A stretch of DNA of 55,056 bases from Bacteroidia bacterium (GTDB lineage: Bacteria; Bacteroidota; Bacteroidia; J057; JANWXU01): NCBI GenBank assembly GCA_025057395.1, contig JANWXU010000010.1, forward strand, positions 1 through 55,056, written 5' to 3'. Below are positions 28,621 through 36,973 of this stretch, piece after piece. The notes below the pieces were generated by a model. The model was given only the letters and a program-made list of their open reading frames with translations. It was not told the DNA's origin and did no database searches. Numbering within the stretch: position 1 is the stretch's first letter; every line of letters starts with the position of its first letter. Made by a program: the position numbers and the translations under genes.

Positions 28621-30369
28621 ATGATTTATCCCATGGTGAAGAGTTCCGTTGTATGTGGGCTGCTCCTGTTGTCCTTATTACTAAACAACCTAGAGGGGCA
28701 AATAATTGCCTTAGTGGGGGGAAATATTTTACACCCTGAAACCCAAAAAATTACTTATGAATCATTAATTCTGATTACAGGAGATAGAATAACTCACATA
28801 GGAAGTAAGTATACGACTAAAATTCCACCGCAGGCTAAAATAATTGATATCAGCGGTAAATGGGTGATTCCAGGTCTTATTGATGGCCATGTGCATTTTT
28901 TTCAGTCTGGAGGGCTGTATACGCGACCCGACATTATCCATTTGGATAGCATAAAGGAGAAATTAGTTACTTTCAAAACTTATGAACAGGACCAGCAATG
29001 GATACAACAAAACATAGAAGATATTTTTCGGCGCTATTTAGCCTGTGGCATTACTACAGTAGTGGATATGGGGGGGCCTTTCTGGAACTTTGCACTTCGG
29101 CGTAAAGCTTTACAAACACCTGCTGCCCCCACTATCATTACTACCGGTCCTTTAATTGCTACTTATCAGCCTGCTGTTTTTAAAGGAGAAGATTCTCCTA
29201 TCATCAAGGTTAACAGTGAAAATGAAGCCAGAAATTGGGTGTTAAAGCAGCTGCCCCATAAGCCTGATTTTATTAAAATATGGTATATCACGTCTGAGGA
29301 AAGTGCAGAGAGTAATTACTCGATTGTCAAAGCAGCAATTGAAGCCGCTCACCAGCATAAATTGCGGGTGGCAGTACATGCCACTGAGTTAAAAACAGCA
29401 CAATTAGCCGTAAGGGCAGGAGCAGATATTTTGGTACATAGCATAGATGATACACTTATTCCCTATGATTTTTTACAAACGTTACAAAGAAAGAAAATAG
29501 GCTATATTCCTACGCTACTTGTTCATAAAAGATATCGAGAAATATTGAGCCGCCAATACAATTTTACACCAGATGAAATTCTTTGGGGACATCCTGAAAT
29601 TGTAGCTTCTCTGTTAGAAATTAAGAAATTGCCTAAGGATTCCTTGCCCTGGAAAATGCGAAGAATGGCTTCTACTACTAGAATAGGAGATAATTGGAAC
29701 GCACTTGTTAATCTTAAAAATGTAATACAGCAAAATGTTTTAGTAGGCTTAGGAACAGATGCTGGAAACATAGGTACTTTGCATGGTGCTTCTTACACCA
29801 ACGAGGCTTTACTTTTCAGAAAAGCTGGTTTAACCAATTGGCAAATATTACGAGCTGCTACTTATGATGCTGCCAAAATGTTTAGAAAAGAGCATGAAAT
29901 TGGCAGTATTCAGAAAGGTAAAAGGGCAGATATAGTTGTTCTTAATCAAAATCCATTAGATAGCATATTGCACCTTGGAGATATTTATATGGTGATAAAG
30001 TATGGTATTCCTTTTTTAAGAGACTCTCTTATCACTTTCAGCAACGTAGATATCGTAAATATTCAGTTAAACGCTTACAATGCACGTAATATTGAAGCTT
30101 TTATGAAAACTTATTCAGAAAATATCAAATTATATAATTTCCCTTCGGAACCTCGCTTTAGTAACTACTATGCTATGAAGATACATTATGAGAAATTTTT
30201 TGAAAATAATCCTGGTCTATATTGCACTATAAAGAATAGAATTGTGCAGGGTAACTTTATTATAGACCAGGAGTATGTTACAGGTTTAAGTAATGGTCAA
30301 ACTATAAAGGCTGTGGCTACTTATGAAGTGCAAAAGGGGAAAATCCAAAACGTATGGTTTATTCGATAA
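28621..30369 (+). CDS. Secreted amidohydrolase with C-terminal SnoaL/NTF2-like domain
   Basis: 582 residues; the second ATG (28633) may be the true start. A signal peptide is evident (SSVVCGLLLLSLLLNNLEGQ). The central metal-dependent amidohydrolase domain shows GLIDGHVHFF (HxH), AVHATELK, DILVHSIDD and GLGTDAGNIG, the expected metal ligands and catalytic Asp, and ends at ADIVVLNQNPL. Residues about 475-582 look like a SnoaL/NTF2-like cone domain (NAYNARNIEAFMKTYSENI). The enzyme resembles imidazolonepropionase-related hydrolases, but the export signal and extra domain argue against it being HutI. The substrate is unknown. It converges on the VWA-like gene with only 2 bases between stops. Confidence 0.8.
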   Translation: MIYPMVKSSVVCGLLLLSLLLNNLEGQIIALVGGNILHPETQKITYESLILITGDRITHIGSKYTTKIPPQAKIIDISGKWVIPGLIDGHVHFFQSGGLYTRPDIIHLDSIKEKLVTFKTYEQDQQWIQQNIEDIFRRYLACGITTVVDMGGPFWNFALRRKALQTPAAPTIITTGPLIATYQPAVFKGEDSPIIKVNSENEARNWVLKQLPHKPDFIKIWYITSEESAESNYSIVKAAIEAAHQHKLRVAVHATELKTAQLAVRAGADILVHSIDDTLIPYDFLQTLQRKKIGYIPTLLVHKRYREILSRQYNFTPDEILWGHPEIVASLLEIKKLPKDSLPWKMRRMASTTRIGDNWNALVNLKNVIQQNVLVGLGTDAGNIGTLHGASYTNEALLFRKAGLTNWQILRAATYDAAKMFRKEHEIGSIQKGKRADIVVLNQNPLDSILHLGDIYMVIKYGIPFLRDSLITFSNVDIVNIQLNAYNARNIEAFMKTYSENIKLYNFPSEPRFSNYYAMKIHYEKFFENNPGLYCTIKNRIVQGNFIIDQEYVTGLSNGQTIKAVATYEVQKGKIQNVWFIR

Positions 30370-30371
30370 CC

Positions 30372-31232
30372 TTAGTGCTTTTGATCTTTTTCAATTTTAA
30401 TGCCTAGATTTTCAAGTTGTGATAATACCCAGTCGATTGCTTGATTATCAGAAACGGTACCCGAAAAAATTTCCTCTATGTATATATCTCCCTTATCGGT
30501 AGCAGCAGAAGGATATCCATAGCCCCCCCTAGTAAAATCTGCCCAGCCCTCTAGTTCTTTTACAGAAAATATCATTTTTCGAAGCATTGCTGGGTGGGCT
30601 AGGCAAAAAGCTAAATCTGTCATCTCTAAAGGTTGGTTAGCTTTTTTTACTACCACAGAGATTTCGAACCATCCTTCCTCTTTCTTTTGCCCTTCTCTAT
30701 GTTCTTTTGTACCATCAATACTTGTTGCGTTATTACAGATGACTTCAGCCCGGTCTCCTGCATATTCAATAGCTTCTACGAGGGCACAAATCATAGCTCC
30801 ACGCTGAATAATTGTTTCGGGGCTTATGTCTGCAGAAAAGCTAACAGAGCAAACTACTTTAATAATGCGACCTGGCTCTTTTTTTTCTTCAAGTTGCTTA
30901 TGAATAAAACATTCAGGTTGATTAGCTAAAAAATAGCCTATATCTACAACATAGCCTGCATGCGAGTAAACGGGTTGCGGACGCATTACTTTTGGGGTAA
31001 TGAGAGGTGAAATTTTAGCTCTATATTTTTCAATTTCTTTCATTCCTTCTTTCCACCCATGAAGAGCTAGTATTTTAGCTTCTTCCCAAGTTACATTTCC
31101 TGACCAGGCTGATACATCTGTACGCGAGCATTTGTTATATGCGTTACTTTCTTGCATAGCATATTTCCAAAAATCGCCGAGATTTTCAAAAAATAGTTCT
31201 TTGTTAATTACGCCGTTTTTTTTATTGGACAT
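30372..31232 (-). CDS. VWA-like partner protein of the adjacent AAA+ ATPase
   Basis: 286 residues, no signal peptide, predicted cytoplasmic. I do not recognise a firmly named family. It resembles proteins found beside CobS-like ATPases in phages and bacteria. Residues about 121-275 have the order of a von Willebrand A-like fold: strand GRIIKVVCSVSFSAD, helix IIQRGAMICALVEAIEY, strand RAEVIC, then EISVVVKK and helix DLAFCLAHPAMLRKM. The usual DxSxS metal site is not intact (CSVSFSAD). It lies 81 bases downstream of the AAA+ gene on the same strand, the gene order of MoxR-VWA pairs. Function unknown; substrate or adaptor recognition for the ATPase is inferred. Confidence 0.55.
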   Translation of the reverse strand: MSNKKNGVINKELFFENLGDFWKYAMQESNAYNKCSRTDVSAWSGNVTWEEAKILALHGWKEGMKEIEKYRAKISPLITPKVMRPQPVYSHAGYVVDIGYFLANQPECFIHKQLEEKKEPGRIIKVVCSVSFSADISPETIIQRGAMICALVEAIEYAGDRAEVICNNATSIDGTKEHREGQKKEEGWFEISVVVKKANQPLEMTDLAFCLAHPAMLRKMIFSVKELEGWADFTRGGYGYPSAATDKGDIYIEEIFSGTVSDNQAIDWVLSQLENLGIKIEKDQKH

Positions 31233-31305
31233 ATGCTTATTAAATTTTAATTATTGAATTGGTTTAATAGCACAAAAATGTTATTGTAATACACAAGTTT
31301 GTTTT

Positions 31306-31337
31306 GCAACCTTCTACGAGGAAGGTTGCTTTTTTTT
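31306..31337 (+). terminator. Terminator-shaped hairpin antisense to the end of the AAA+ gene
   Basis: GCAACCTTC (31306-31314) pairs perfectly with GAAGGTTGC (31321-31329) around a 6-base loop and is followed by eight T on the plus strand. The stop codon of the minus-strand AAA+ gene lies inside the structure. On the minus strand the hairpin is followed by AAAACAAAC, so it is not a good terminator for that gene. No plus-strand gene ends nearby. Confidence 0.55.
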
Positions 31338-32663
31338 GAGTATGGCTATCTGTTCCCCTTTTTGAACCAATAAGTTTGGGCTACGTAAATAAGTTACTTT
31401 CCCATCGCAGGGAGCAAAAATATCGTGATATTTTGTTAAGCCCTTGTGGTCTATGTACGTGATTGTCGCAATTAAATCGTTCTTCTTGACTGTCCTAGGA
31501 TAGGTTGAAGAAAAATAGTAACCATTAGGAATCGTAAGTGTTCCACTATAATCAGCAAAAAAGGGAATTTCGTCGCGTATTTCCATAATGATTTTTTCCT
31601 TAGTAGTTTCATCAATTCCCTTCCAAATTACACTTTGCTCCACTACTTCCCTTGGCAGGCCTTGAGCAATTAGCCTAGCCCCATTGATAGAAGCTCGGGG
31701 AGTAACTAGGTGCCGAATCTTATTCTCCTCAATGCACCTTCTGATTTTCTGCACATAGCTACACCATTCGTCATTTCCTGTTAGTATACGCTCTAAGTTT
31801 TCATCATATTTCCATTCAAGGAAAGCAAAACGGTCTAAGGAGGCGGCATCTAGTTGGTTTCTGCCAATATACTGTCTATCTGCTCCTTGCCCGTAGGTAT
31901 TGGCAGCGGCAATACAGTAGAAATTAGGGTGACGCTGAACCCGCTTATCAGGAAAGTCCATGTAGTCATTAGCTAGTGCTGCATTGAAAGCTAATACAGC
32001 TTGAGGAAAACTAGCATCAATTTCATCAAACAGAAATAGCCCTCCCTCTTCGTAAGCCTTACGGAATTCAGTAGAGACAATGCGGCCATGTGCGTCTATA
32101 AATCCGGTTAACTTAAATTCACTGGCTATTGCTCCGGTAAAATAAAACGGAATATTGAGTGCCTTAGCACATGCCTGGGCAGCATACGTTTTCCCTGAGC
32201 CCGCTGGGCCTACAAGGTATACGTTCAGGCGTGCGCAAAGCATTTTCAGTAGAGTAGGAAATTGATAGTGTTGATTCTCAATTAATTGCGGCGGAAGATT
32301 ATTTATTTGGATATTTAGATTAAGAGGCTTGACCTTCTTAATATTGTTAATTTCAACCGAGAGATCGTTAATAAGCCTATATAGGCCATTTTTAGCCGAT
32401 GATAGTTGCCACTCTAATTGCTCAAGCTTTTGAGGAAGTCCCTCAAAATTAAACTCATCCAAGAAGTTTTCTATTTTCTTAAGTCTTCTTAAGATTCTAC
32501 TTACCTTAGTGGAAATTGAATTTTGTTTTTGTTTCAGTTCGGTATCATCTATTTCTACAAAGCAGGTTGCTATAAAGTTAATCAGCGTTCTAATGAAGGG
32601 ATTGCTATTATTGTTGTTCAAAATTTGATTGTCGAGGGTAGACTTAATATTTACTTTTAACAT
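31314..32663 (-). CDS. MoxR/CobS-like AAA+ ATPase with C-terminal barrel-sandwich (lipoyl-like) domain
   Basis: 449 residues, cytoplasmic. An N-terminal helical, charged region (about 45-112) is likely coiled coil. The AAA+ core shows Walker A GPAGSGKT (152-159), Walker B LFLFDEID (209-216), sensor AAANT (252-256) and LDAASLDRF (271-279), the CobS/MoxR pattern. Residues about 375-445 look like a lipoyl/biotinyl-type barrel-sandwich hybrid (VKKNDLIATI, then FAPCDGKV and VQKGEQIAIL). A Lys lies near the hairpin, but the spacing differs from modified domains, so modification is doubtful. The downstream VWA-like gene is its probable partner. Such pairs remodel or load metals into target proteins; the target here is unknown. 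Confidence 0.7.
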   Translation of the reverse strand: MLKVNIKSTLDNQILNNNNSNPFIRTLINFIATCFVEIDDTELKQKQNSISTKVSRILRRLKKIENFLDEFNFEGLPQKLEQLEWQLSSAKNGLYRLINDLSVEINNIKKVKPLNLNIQINNLPPQLIENQHYQFPTLLKMLCARLNVYLVGPAGSGKTYAAQACAKALNIPFYFTGAIASEFKLTGFIDAHGRIVSTEFRKAYEEGGLFLFDEIDASFPQAVLAFNAALANDYMDFPDKRVQRHPNFYCIAAANTYGQGADRQYIGRNQLDAASLDRFAFLEWKYDENLERILTGNDEWCSYVQKIRRCIEENKIRHLVTPRASINGARLIAQGLPREVVEQSVIWKGIDETTKEKIIMEIRDEIPFFADYSGTLTIPNGYYFSSTYPRTVKKNDLIATITYIDHKGLTKYHDIFAPCDGKVTYLRSPNLLVQKGEQIAILKKKQPSS

Positions 32664-33144
32664 ACTGGCTTAAGAAATTATCTTTTAGGTTTTAGTTAAT
32701 TAATTATTGATTTTTTGATATTATTTACGAACTTTTTATCTATTATGTTTACTCTTAATTAGCAGCTAATCTTCTAGCTTTTTGTTTTTTTTGAGCAACT
32801 TTTTGACTTAACGCTTAATAAGAGCTTTAAAAAAAATTGAGTAAATAGCAGGAAAAGTGCACTATATTTATTTTAATGTTGCTTATTAAATAAATTGTAG
32901 AAAAATCTTATTCATTTGTAAATAGCTAGATTTATTATTTAATATTTTTTTAGTTAATTATTTTATCTATAGGTTGGAATTGAATATTTCTAGTTTTTTT
33001 AGTAGGCTATTATTGAAGTACAAGGTTAGTTGAAGTAAAGCAAAAACCTAGCGTGCCAGGTACTTCAGGCACTTGAGGAAAGTCACGAAGAAAAAGAAGA
33101 AAACAAGGAGTAGGCTCAGAAAGGAATAGAATTATGGAGCAGTA
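32664..33144. other. 481-base gene-free, AT-rich region
   Basis: Between the start of the AAA+ gene and the end of the lptF/G-type gene. It has many T-runs and frequent stops in all frames, and I see no credible small gene. The only structure of note is GTGCC/GGCAC at 33053-33072, which on the minus strand is followed by GCTAGGTTTTTG and could be a weak terminator for the permease gene. No TAnnTTTG element precedes the AAA+ gene on its strand. This is the only stretch over 300 bases without a gene in the window. Confidence 0.6.
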
Positions 33145-34575
33145 TTATGTTTTATTGTTTTCTTGTTTCCAAAATTTTTGTCCTAAGTATCGCCAACTAT
33201 CTAGATCTAATAGGCGAGAATCTGTGGCAGACTGGTATGTGACATATAAAGCCATAGGTAGCATTATGAAAATAGGCATCCAAACTCCTAGCCATGGCTC
33301 TATAACTCCCTCACGTGCTAATTTTCTTCCCTGAGACATAAGCGCATAAAAAATAACAAAAAATAAAATTGATACGATAGTAGGCACTCCTAATCCCCCC
33401 TTACGGATAATTGCTCCTAAAGGTGCGCCAATAAATAGCAGAAGGATGCAAGCTAGAGGCAAAGTAAACTTTAGGTGATATTCAATTTGATATTTTCTTA
33501 AGTTGGTAGTTTGTTCTTGTAGGGAGGTTTGGATGAAGATTAAGTAATCTTTAATAGTGCGTAAGTTATTAAGGGTGGCTAAATGGATAGGCCTTAGGGT
33601 CGGGGAAGGTAGTGAATCAAAGGCTTGGGCTGTAGAATTAATATGTTTTATATTAGGCGAGGCTTTTAGGTAGTAAGGTAGATTTAAATAGTTATTCATA
33701 AAGTCCTGGAGATTACTGAGGGTTGTTTGAGGAAGCTTTTGAAGGCTATCAATTGAGTGACTTAGCATTTTCAAATTTTGCATGTAATGATGGGAAATAA
33801 ACCACTTTTCGTCGCTTCGTTTTAGTCCAAAATCAGATAAATCTAGTTGTAAGCGTAAAGTATCGAATGTTGCACGGGCTAAAGGATAAACTTGCTTTTG
33901 CCCAGGCTCTACTGCACGTTCCAAATACCTTTGCCCTTGGTACAACCTAAGGCACATGGTTTGTCTTTGCAAGTCGATATTCATAGTGGCGGAATCGGCA
34001 GCTAGAACCTCAATATTACCTCTATTTTGGACGTGGTTCCAAATAATTATATTTTTTAGAATACTATCAGCTTTTTTTTCTGAAAAATAAATAGTGAATT
34101 TATCGATATTACTATTAAAATATTTTGCTCTTAGGGCTAAAGCCGGCTTAGATTGTTGGGCATCCCAAAGTAGAGAATATAATTTAAGATTAGCTTGAGG
34201 AATAAAAGTGGTAGTGAGGGCAAAAGAAGCAAGAGATAATAAAGTAGTAATAAAAAAGAGTGGAGTAAGGATACGAAACAAACTAATACCTGCTGCTTTG
34301 ATGGCTGCTAGTTCATAGTTTTCTCCCATTTTACCTAATAGGGAGAGTGAAGAAATCATAACAGAGATGGGTAGTGCCAATACTGCAAGTTGTATACTGG
34401 CGTAGAAAAACAACTTTAAAATCACTATGGCTCCCAAGCCCTTACCAAAAATATCACCTTTATACTTAGAAAGAAACTGTATAACCAAAATAAAAAGGGT
34501 AACAATAAAACTAATGAACCACGGTCCTATGAAGGACTTTAACATTAGATAATGTAACTTTTTTATTCTCAGCAT
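33145..34575 (-). CDS. LptF/LptG family permease (lipopolysaccharide export, YjgP/YjgQ)
   Basis: 476 residues from MLRIKKLHYLML; the longer frame would start inside a terminator hairpin. Membrane helices 1-3 lie at about 12-110 (SFIGPWFISFIVTLFILVIQFL, the LAVLALPISVMISSL helix, and one ending LTTTF), with the family motif KMGENYELAAIKAAGISLFRIL between them. A long periplasmic beta-rich region follows (about 120-360), then three C-terminal helices (FTLPLACILLLFIGAPLGAI and following). Works as one half of the inner-membrane part of the LPS transporter with LptB. Bacteroidota often carry F/G-like proteins in single, non-operonic genes, so I cannot say which of the two it is. Confidence 0.85.
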   Translation of the reverse strand: MLRIKKLHYLMLKSFIGPWFISFIVTLFILVIQFLSKYKGDIFGKGLGAIVILKLFFYASIQLAVLALPISVMISSLSLLGKMGENYELAAIKAAGISLFRILTPLFFITTLLSLASFALTTTFIPQANLKLYSLLWDAQQSKPALALRAKYFNSNIDKFTIYFSEKKADSILKNIIIWNHVQNRGNIEVLAADSATMNIDLQRQTMCLRLYQGQRYLERAVEPGQKQVYPLARATFDTLRLQLDLSDFGLKRSDEKWFISHHYMQNLKMLSHSIDSLQKLPQTTLSNLQDFMNNYLNLPYYLKASPNIKHINSTAQAFDSLPSPTLRPIHLATLNNLRTIKDYLIFIQTSLQEQTTNLRKYQIEYHLKFTLPLACILLLFIGAPLGAIIRKGGLGVPTIVSILFFVIFYALMSQGRKLAREGVIEPWLGVWMPIFIMLPMALYVTYQSATDSRLLDLDSWRYLGQKFWKQENNKT

Positions 34576-34604
34576 GGGCTTGTAAATTATAAGGACTGCT
34601 GAAA

Positions 34605-34640
34605 ACAAAAGACCTTCCCGCTGTAGGGAAGGTCTTTTGT
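34605..34640 (-). terminator. Intrinsic terminator after the FKBP gene
   Basis: AGACCTTCCC pairs with GGGAAGGTCT around a 6-base loop (34610-34635). On the minus strand it is followed by TTTTGTTTT, and on the plus strand by a shorter T-run, so it could work in both directions. It sits between the FKBP stop (34659) and the permease start (34575). Confidence 0.8.
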
Positions 34641-34658
34641 TACTTAATTGGGTTAAAG

Positions 34659-35477
34659 CTATTCTTGGATGTGAATGTGAAAAATGAGAGTAGCATTTTC
34701 TGGTATTACATCTGGAATCCCCCTGGCACCATAGCCTAAATCTGGAGGAATGATAAGTACTGCTTTAGAACCCCGCCGTAAAAGCTGTAAACCTTCATCC
34801 CAGCCCTTAATTACTTGCCCTACGCCTACTTGTAGGGGGAAAGGCTGGTCTCTTTCAAAGGAGCTATCGAATACCTTTCCATCTGGTAACATTCCGTGAT
34901 AATGAACATTTACTGTTTCTCCTTGTTTTACTGGTGCACCTTTACCCTCTTCTATGATTACGTATTTTAACCCTGAAGCAGTCGTTTTAACGTCTTTTTC
35001 ACTATAGGTATAGGGCTTGAATACAGGAGCTTCTTTTACTTGAACTAGGTGTACATGGAAAATAAGAGTGGAATTTGCCGGAATGTTAGGCCTTTCGTTA
35101 GAACCGTAGGCTAATTGTGGTGGAATGATGAATACGGCTTTACTCCCTTCATTAAGAAGCTGTAGGCCCTCATCCCAGCCCTTTATAACGTAGCCTTTGC
35201 CCAAGGGAAATTCTATGGGAGTTCCCCTATCAAAAGAACTATCAAATTTTTTACCATCAGTTAAAACGCCATGGTAATGTACGGATACCTTATCACCAGG
35301 TTTGGGTTTTTTACCCTTGCCCTGTTCTATGATTATGTACTTTAAGCCTGAAGCAGTGGTGATCGCTTTTTTTTCGTCGTATTTGTAAGGGACTTCTTGT
35401 GCGAATAGGCTACATGTTCCTCTTGCGGTAACTAGGACCAATACTACTATGAACCAACGAATAATGTTATGAATCAT
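34659..35477 (-). CDS. Exported peptidyl-prolyl isomerase with two FKBP domains
   Basis: 272 residues. Signal peptide at about 1-27 (ends CSLFAQ). Two FKBP domains in tandem, about 40-150 and 158-272, each with VSVHYHGVLTDGKKFDSSFD or the matching VNVHYHGMLPDGKVFDSSFE, a KGWDEGLQLL segment, and AVFIIPP/AVLIIPP followed by the YGS/YGA loop. They catalyse proline isomerisation and probably help folding of envelope or secreted proteins in the periplasm. Both domains keep the main active-site aromatics, so the protein is likely bivalent. It stands alone between its own terminator and the oppositely oriented cox promoter region. Confidence 0.92.
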   Translation of the reverse strand: MIHNIIRWFIVVLVLVTARGTCSLFAQEVPYKYDEKKAITTASGLKYIIIEQGKGKKPKPGDKVSVHYHGVLTDGKKFDSSFDRGTPIEFPLGKGYVIKGWDEGLQLLNEGSKAVFIIPPQLAYGSNERPNIPANSTLIFHVHLVQVKEAPVFKPYTYSEKDVKTTASGLKYVIIEEGKGAPVKQGETVNVHYHGMLPDGKVFDSSFERDQPFPLQVGVGQVIKGWDEGLQLLRRGSKAVLIIPPDLGYGARGIPDVIPENATLIFHIHIQE

Positions 35478-35649
35478 TTTTTTCTATAATAATGTTAAGC
35501 TTAGGAAAATACACGCCTTAATTTTAGTGCAAATTAATAATAATTGGCTAATTGAAGTTATTTTTGCTTTAATTTATATACGTCTTAAAAAACCAAAGAA
35601 AACGGAAGTAGGGTTATATATTTGGAACGATTCTAAATTTTCATTTTAA

Positions 35650-35680
35650 TTTGAAAATAAATTTAAGTTATATAAATTTG
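35650..35680 (+). promoter_or_regulatory. Bacteroidota-type promoter of the cytochrome oxidase operon
   Basis: TTTG at 35650-35653, a 19-base spacer and TAAATTTG at 35673-35680 match the TTTG-N19-TAnnTTTG consensus of the phylum's main sigma factor. A start of transcription near 35687 would give a leader of about 43 bases before coxB. A second TATATTTG at 35617-35624 lacks a suitable upstream box. Confidence 0.65.
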
Positions 35681-35695
35681 GTTATTACGTAGATT

Positions 35696-35730
35696 ATTAT
35701 TTGTGTTATTATTTATTATTTGTGTTATTA
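35696..35730 (+). repeat. 16-base direct repeat ahead of the coxB start
   Basis: ATTATTTGTGTTATTA occurs at 35696-35711 and again at 35715-35730, with a period of 19 bases. The second copy ends with the A of the coxB start codon. It lies in the expected 5' leader of the operon. Confidence 0.85.
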
Positions 35731-36938
35731 TGCAGAATGTAATAAAAGGCTATAAGTGGTTTGCTTTTATTCTAGTAGCAGTCATAATATGGGGGGTAGG
35801 TGCTCCTGAGCTACTAGGGGAAGAAGTACGCGAGATTGGGAAAGCTGCTCAAGAAAGAATGACGCAAGCGATTGGAGAAGCCAAAGAAATACAGCCAGAG
35901 CAGTTGAATAACCTTGTAGCATGGATTCCCAAATTAGTGATACTGCTCATTGTGTTGGCATTTGTGCTGGCTGGGCTAGCGGCGAAGTTAGTAGATTTTA
36001 ATCCATTTAGAAATGTCAAGGCTAACACAGTAAATGCCTCACTAATGGTGGTTTTTGGACTCCTATTTGGTGTTCTGGTTGTTTATGAAATGATTTATCA
36101 TGCTCCTTTAACTTTACCAGGAGCTTCTTCGAAGCATGGAAGGGAGATTGATATTTTATACTACATTACTTTGGTTATCACAGGACTTGTGTTTGTAGTA
36201 ATGCAAATACTTATTTTCACTTTTGCTTATAGAAATCGTTATAGAGAAGGAAGGCAAGCCCTGTTCTATCCTGAGAATCATAAACTTGAACTACTGTGGA
36301 CAATTATTCCTGCAGTGGGCTTAGCTTGTATGATTATTCCTGGTTTAAAATTTTGGTATGATATAAATCATCCTGATTTTTCTAAAGAAAAACCCCTTAC
36401 TATAGAGGTAGTAGGCGAGCAGTTTCAGTGGCGGTTCCGCTATCCTGGTAAGGATGGCAAATTAGGCAGGCACGCATTTAAATTAATCAGTGATACTAAC
36501 CCTGTAGGAGTAGACTCAAGTGATGTGGCCTCAAAAGATGATTTTACGCCTACACAAAAAGAAATCCATCTTCCAGTGAATAAGCCTGTTCTATTTCAAA
36601 TACGTGCTAAGGATGTTTTACACGGTGTTTATCTACCCCATTTTCGGGTAAATATGTATGCTGTGCCAGGCATGCCCACTCAATTTGCTTTTATACCAGA
36701 AGTTACAACAGAAGAAATGCGTGTAAGGTTAAACAATCCTAATTTCAACTATGAAATGTTATGCTCACAGCTTTGTGGAGCTGCACACTACAATATGCGA
36801 GTGGTAGTAGTGGTAGAAAGCGAAGAGAAATATAAAAAATGGCTTGCCTCGCAACAACCGGAGGTACCTACTAATAGTATAACCGAAGCAAAAGACAGAA
36901 ATAACAATACAAATATAAACAATGCAACCCAACTTTAG
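35730..36938 (+). CDS. coxB: Cytochrome c oxidase subunit II
   Basis: 402 residues from MQNVIKGYKWF, chosen because it follows the promoter and repeat and starts a clear signal-like helix. Unusually long for subunit II: an extra N-terminal membrane segment (about 5-30) and an amphipathic linker precede a helix at about 70-90, then two canonical helices (about 150-170 and 190-210). The periplasmic cupredoxin domain includes VGEQFQWRFRYPG, the VLHG His and the CuA site CSQLCGAAHYNM (Cys-x3-Cys-x3-His-x2-Met). It accepts electrons from cytochrome c. First gene of the operon; no fused cytochrome c domain is seen. Confidence 0.93.
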   Translation: MQNVIKGYKWFAFILVAVIIWGVGAPELLGEEVREIGKAAQERMTQAIGEAKEIQPEQLNNLVAWIPKLVILLIVLAFVLAGLAAKLVDFNPFRNVKANTVNASLMVVFGLLFGVLVVYEMIYHAPLTLPGASSKHGREIDILYYITLVITGLVFVVMQILIFTFAYRNRYREGRQALFYPENHKLELLWTIIPAVGLACMIIPGLKFWYDINHPDFSKEKPLTIEVVGEQFQWRFRYPGKDGKLGRHAFKLISDTNPVGVDSSDVASKDDFTPTQKEIHLPVNKPVLFQIRAKDVLHGVYLPHFRVNMYAVPGMPTQFAFIPEVTTEEMRVRLNNPNFNYEMLCSQLCGAAHYNMRVVVVVESEEKYKKWLASQQPEVPTNSITEAKDRNNNTNINNATQL

Positions 36939-36973
36939 ATAGTTTATTTAACGTTTTCAATGTAAGTAAGTCT

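Noticed and set aside
28621-30369. Amidohydrolase as imidazolonepropionase (HutI) paired with hutU
   Set aside because: It has a signal peptide, an extra C-terminal domain and is about 170 residues too long, and it is on the other strand from hutU.
33070-33130. GAGGAAAGTC, as in the start of RNase P RNA
   Set aside because: The rest of the RNase P RNA core is missing, and a protein gene begins only about 70 bases on, so the match is chance.
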